DNA of 64,000 nucleotides from Polyporus tsugae (taxonomy: Eukaryota > Basidiomycota > Agaricomycetes > Polyporales > Polyporaceae), in contig JAHRBS010000004.1 of the NCBI GenBank assembly GCA_024305745.1, positions 1,488,001-1,552,000 on the forward strand, given 5' to 3'. Under the pieces are notes generated by a model. It was not told the origin of the DNA. It saw nothing but the letters and a program-made list of their open reading frames with translations, and searched no databases. Numbering within the stretch: position 1 is the first letter of the stretch; every line of letters begins with the position of its first letter. The position numbers and the translations under genes were made by a program. This document shows positions 60,157-64,000 of the stretch, one piece after another.

Positions 60157-63001
60157 TTAATCGAAGTGCTCCTTGGCCGGAACGGACCCCATCTCAATCT
60201 CGTCGAGCTTCTTGCTCCTCGCGCGCCGATGTTCCTTTTCACCCACGCCGTCCTCGAGCGCGGGGAGACCGAGCCCTTTGCCATGGTGCGCGGAACGGAA
60301 GCCCGGGCCGTCATAGTAGATGATGTCAGTGGGGGGCAGCAGGCGCGGCCAGCTGACGTAGTCGATGCCATGAATGAAGATGAATGCGGTCGTGACGACG
60401 ACGAGCGAGATCCAGAGGAGGAAGTAGTAGAAGAGCGAGTAGTCTGCGTGCGCACCAAGGCGGCCAAGATCATCGCTGTCAGCACTTGGCACCCGCGGAG
60501 ATGATGAGAGGGGTCGCAAACGCACCGGAGGTGCGAGGGAGCGTGAGGCCCGCACAGATCATGAATAGGGAGAAGAGCAGGATGTATGGTGGCTATAATG
60601 GGTTGTGAAAGAGCAAATGAGCACAACTGTCTGCCTCCGATGTCCGGTGCACTCGAGAAGACTTACCGCGCGGATGATGAGTGGCCTGCGATCGACCACT
60701 AGCGTTGCCGGGTTCCATCCGCGGCGCGGCCACCACGCACCAGTCATCAAGTCAAACGCGTCCTAAAGAAGTTGATTGCGTTCAACACGCCGGCGTCCAA
60801 AATGACCGATTCACGATGTGATCCTCACCTGTCGTGCACCATCGAAGAAGTTATTTTTGAGGTATCGCACCACGGAGTTCCAGCCATCCTCGAGCAGGCC
60901 TTGTCGGGTTCTCTTCCCCGTGCGTGTGAAGTCAGTCTTCAGCGCCCCTGTGCCCGAGTACGCAATCGAAATAAAATTCGCGTGATCGGTCCACACTGTT
61001 ATGCAGAACGGGGAAGCACGACGCCAAGGCGACAAGGTGGTGAAAGGTCAATCAAGAGGGCTCCACAGCTGAAGGCGCAAGGGAAGATGACGCACTTTCA
61101 CGGAAGTCGCGGGTCAGCTCGTCGTAGTTGTCTATGGAGTCGTTCTCCTGGATCACCCGGAGCTCCTTCAGCTGACGGTTCAACATCCATTTCGCGATGG
61201 CAGACTGCGCCACGTTGGTGCGATCGAGGTTGTCCATGCAGTTCGTTCGAACAACACCAGTCTGCAGATTGACGGGCTCCGGCTTGTTTGAGGCGAGTTG
61301 GAAGTACCTAGCAACACTGTTTCAACGCCGTCCATCTGTTTCGTCGGAAACAACAACCCACCCGTTTTGGATAAGCTCTTCTTCCAGCTTCCCAATGAGG
61401 ACGCCGATGCGGTCCCACCGCATCTTGCTGCACTCACTGTGGAAGTCGAAATACTCGTATTTGGTCTTTGGCATATTTGACTGAAAATATGGTCAGTTGA
61501 CCTACTGGCTGCAAACATGACCCCCCGTACCTCGGCCATGTGCTTCTCGAACGCCTCCTTGACGGGTTTTTCGTGGCCCTTTTGGTTCACCAAGTTGACG
61601 AGAGTCTGTCCACCATACAAGTTGAGGTTCTCCTGTAGATGCGCGCGCAACGCGTTGACCTGTGTATCCCCTCAGCATCATTATTCTGACCAACAGACAA
61701 CTACCAGTGGCACTGACCGTATCCTGGAGCTCCATAATCTGTACGTCAGGCTTGTACCTCAAGGTGTTCACTTCCGCCCAGTACACCGGGATGCTGCCAC
61801 GGATTTGAACGAAGCTAAGCTGTGTGCCGGATTCGTCCCCGCCGACAAGGAGAACCTGCTCCGTCTCGTTGAAGTTGGCGACACGTCCCTCTGAGTCCAC
61901 GCCACGCCGGAAGAACCGCGTGCCAGCACGATGACGAGACCGGCGACTGATGAGACCGAGACGAATCTGCCAGATGCTGATTTGCACTGGGCGGATATCA
62001 AACGCTGTAGATGGCGCATAAGTAGAAATGGCTGTGAGTCCACAAAGATAAGCGCATAGCGGGTCTGGGCAACGTACTGCCATAGATTACTGGGAGGATA
62101 TAGGCACTGAGCTGAAGAAGGAGTCAGTCCTGGTATTACCTGCCAGAGTAGGATGTGAGACTGACATTCTGGTCGGGGTTCGTAGACGTGATGTCTATGA
62201 ATCTATTTTGCAGGAACCTGGGCCGTGGTTGGTCAGAAGAGGTTGCCGACGATGCCTAAAGGACGCCCACTTGTTCCAGAAGAACCTGTCGTCGGCCTAG
62301 CACAACGATGTCAGCATTTCCAACAGGGATGTGTGTAGAAATGCTGCACTCACAATTTCCCAGAGAGCCTTATCCCCGTCCTCCTGCAAGGTCATCCACT
62401 GCGCCTGCAGTCTCCTGGTAATATCCCAACCATAGCTGAAAAAGAACGTGCCGCCCTGCAGGTGTGACTGTACGAGGGCCAAAAGGTGCGACTCCACGAC
62501 GTTCGGAGGGCTTTGGACAGAGACATCGGGGTTGAGAGGAAGGATGTCGTACTCCGTGGCGCGATAGATGTTCTGCCGCATTATGTGGCCACGCAGCTCG
62601 CGACCGGTGATGACGATAATGTATTCTGCTGCAGAGCATATTGGTTATACGTAGGGACAGCATGGTAGGAAGACGTACACATTGCCAACGATATCATCCC
62701 GTATATGCCATATATTGTCTTCACGGAGCGTTCGGCATTTGCGGGCAATGGGGTGTTGGGTGCTGGAAGCGTTGATTCGCTCCGGTTCCCCTGTAGACAA
62801 AGATTGGGACTTACCATTAAGCACGACATCGCCAGAATTACGGTATATCGTCAAGGACCGCGCCCCTACTGGCTCGACGGGCACGAAGGTATACGTCTCG
62901 TTGCCGTCTATGTACCTATGCCATGTTCTGTCAGCGCATATATGCATCAGAATATCAACCAATCTCGCGCACAAGTTCAGCCTCTGGTGTACGGGCTTCA
63001 T
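60157..63001 (-). CDS. SAC1: Sac1 phosphoinositide phosphatase
   Basis: ER/Golgi enzyme that removes phosphate mainly from PI4P. Fifteen exons: 63001-62973, 62915-62815, 62762-62679, 62628-62354, 62296-62271, 62217-62166, 62111-62078, 62004-61718, 61659-61531, 61480-61362, 61307-61096, 60995-60829, 60762-60667, 60592-60526, 60443-60157; 654 aa. The N-terminal SAC domain starts [38 protein letters not shown] and [17 protein letters not shown] follow. The catalytic CX5R motif is [12 protein letters not shown] (about residue 398). Two C-terminal transmembrane helices flank a short lumenal turn ([15 protein letters not shown] and [20 protein letters not shown]), followed by [10 protein letters not shown], the family end signature. 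The length is close to yeast Sac1, and the added tail of about 50 residues is polar and basic. Exon 15 uses an acceptor that keeps frame; a nearer one would not. Confidence 0.94.
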
Positions 63002-63197
63002 GGTGGAGGTGGCGAGCGGCAGGGAGCAGCAGGAAGGTGGGAGGGTCTAGGAATGATACAGCAGGACTGGCAGGCGCAGGCGCAGCGCGGAGGCGCGTCG
63101 AGTGTGTGTGATTGCGCGCCCCACGTGCGCAAAAGGCCGCCAAACTCAGTTTCGCTTGGTCCAACGCCTCAGGCTCGTTCCTCGACGCCCGCCCACC
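63002..63197. promoter_or_regulatory. Bidirectional promoter region, SAC1/LEA1
   Basis: 196 bp between divergent starts; no specific element recognised. Confidence 0.5.
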
Positions 63198-64000
63198 ATG
63201 AAGCTCACCCCGGAGTTCATCCACTCGGTTCCGTCCACGCTAAACCCGGTAAAAGAGCGACAGCTCGACCTTAGAGGTGCGTTCAGGACCCCACGCGCCG
63301 AATGGCTCACTAGAAGTTCGGCTCACAGGATACACCATCCCTGCCATTGAAAATCTTGGTATAACCAAGGTGCGCGCCCCTGCCTCTCCATGCATTGCTG
63401 TGGAGGAATATTCACAATTGAATCGTGGTCGTGCGCGCAGGACCAGCATGATTGTATAGATTTCACAGACAATTCGATTGTCGTCTTGGGGAACATTCCC
63501 CTTCTCCGCCGCTTGCGCACGATCCTGCTCGCGAACAACCGAATATCATCCATCTCTCAATCCCTGCACTTGTCTGTGCCCAACCTCACCACCCTTGTGC
63601 TCACGAACAACAACATCGCCGAACTAGGCGACCTCGAGCCTCTCAAGGACGTCAAGTCGCTGCAGTACTTGTCCCTGCTTGGGAATCCCGTACGGGAAAA
63701 GAAGTGGTACCGGGAGTGGCTTGCGTGGCGTATTCCTAGTCTGAGAGTGCTTGATTTCCAAAGGATTCGCGACAAGGTGCGTTTCGCCAGTTTTGGCCCC
63801 GTATGCTTGATCCTCACGCTCCATCTGAACGTAGGAGAGGCAAGCTGCAAAAGCTCTGTTCCTGACCGCGGATAACCTCCCAACACAGCTGGCGACCACG
63901 ATCTCGCAGACCGTGTCAAATCACTCGTCAAAACCGCCGGTGACGACGGACGAGCCCAAACCCGCACCCAAGGGCAAGGCGGGAAGACTTATGTCGAAGG
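63198..64000 (+). CDS. LEA1: U2 snRNP protein A' (Lea1), cut by the right edge
   Basis: Spliceosomal protein that binds U2 snRNA together with U2B''. Exons 63198-63276, 63329-63369, 63441-63776, 63835-64000 and beyond. Leucine-rich repeats are seen in order: MKLTPEFIHSVPSTLNPVKE, GYTIPAIENLGITK, DCIDFTDNSIVVLGNIPLL, RLRTILLANNRISSI, NLTTLVLTNNNIAELGDLEPL, LQYLSLLGNPVREKKWYR and the cap IPSLRVLDFQRIRDKERQ. The QHD-CIDFTDN and NPV blocks are typical of U2A'. The C-terminal tail begins as a Pro/Lys/Ser segment and runs off the window, so its end is not seen. Confidence 0.93.

Noticed and set aside
60476..60525. 50-nt intron in SAC1 using the nearer acceptor (GACAG)
   Set aside because: It puts the last exon in a frame rich in Ser/Thr/Arg and loses the second transmembrane helix and [10 protein letters not shown]. 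The 82-nt intron ending at 60444 keeps them.

Overview
The window is nuclear DNA of a filamentous basidiomycete, most likely an agaricomycete. The signs are GC-rich coding sequence, genes broken by many short introns (mostly 45-90 nt, GT..AG, often with a CTGAC or CTAAC branch site), very tight gene spacing, and a gene set typical of these fungi: HOG-type MAPKKK, Atg26-type sterol glucosyltransferase, GPI-anchored chitin deacetylase, GH72, HET-domain protein. I rebuilt 20 protein-coding genes exon by exon (19 complete, one cut by the right edge), one GH43 pseudogene and one intron-containing tRNA-Lys(CUU). Every complete model closes in frame. Exon ends are read by eye and could be off by a base or two.

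Layout. 0.6-6.1 kb: MCM3 (+) converging on a HET-domain gene (-). 7.4-8.9 kb: decayed GH43 glycosidase. 9.2-13.6 kb: an orphan tail-anchored protein (-) diverging from a peroxisomal ABCD half-transporter (+). 14.5-15.2 kb: Ups2-like PRELI protein. 16.1-24.0 kb: TFIIIC subunit Tfc3 with an AT-hook array. 25.1-27.9 kb: multi-pass membrane protein of unknown function. 28.5-35.5 kb: the Ssk2-type MAPKKK (-) and a DRG2/Rbg2 GTPase (+) from a shared 246-bp promoter region. 36.1-45.3 kb: an MBL-fold hydrolase, an Ups1-like PRELI protein, RIC1 and a 2OG-Fe(II) oxygenase-like protein, all (+). 45.6-52.3 kb: sterol glucosyltransferase (-) diverging from a SUR7/PalI protein (+). 52.6 kb: tRNA-Lys. 52.9-58.1 kb: GH72 glucanosyltransferase (+) converging on a chitin deacetylase (-). 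58.6-64 kb: NAP/SET histone chaperone (-), SAC1 (-), and the start of U2A'/LEA1 (+).

Most genes are housekeeping. A loose functional theme runs through 45-63 kb: sterol glucoside synthesis, an eisosome-type membrane protein, glucan remodelling, chitin deacetylation and PI4P turnover, all plasma-membrane or wall functions. Two paralogous lipid-transfer proteins (Ups1-like and Ups2-like) lie 24 kb apart and share their first intron position.

The most unusual feature is in the DRG2 gene. Its frame and conserved C-terminus are restored only if a single-nucleotide exon (G at 35239) is spliced between two well-formed introns of 63 and 57 nt. The same gene has exons of 16, 15, 14, 6 and 14 nt. I saw no phage, CRISPR, transposon or novel multi-gene defence system.
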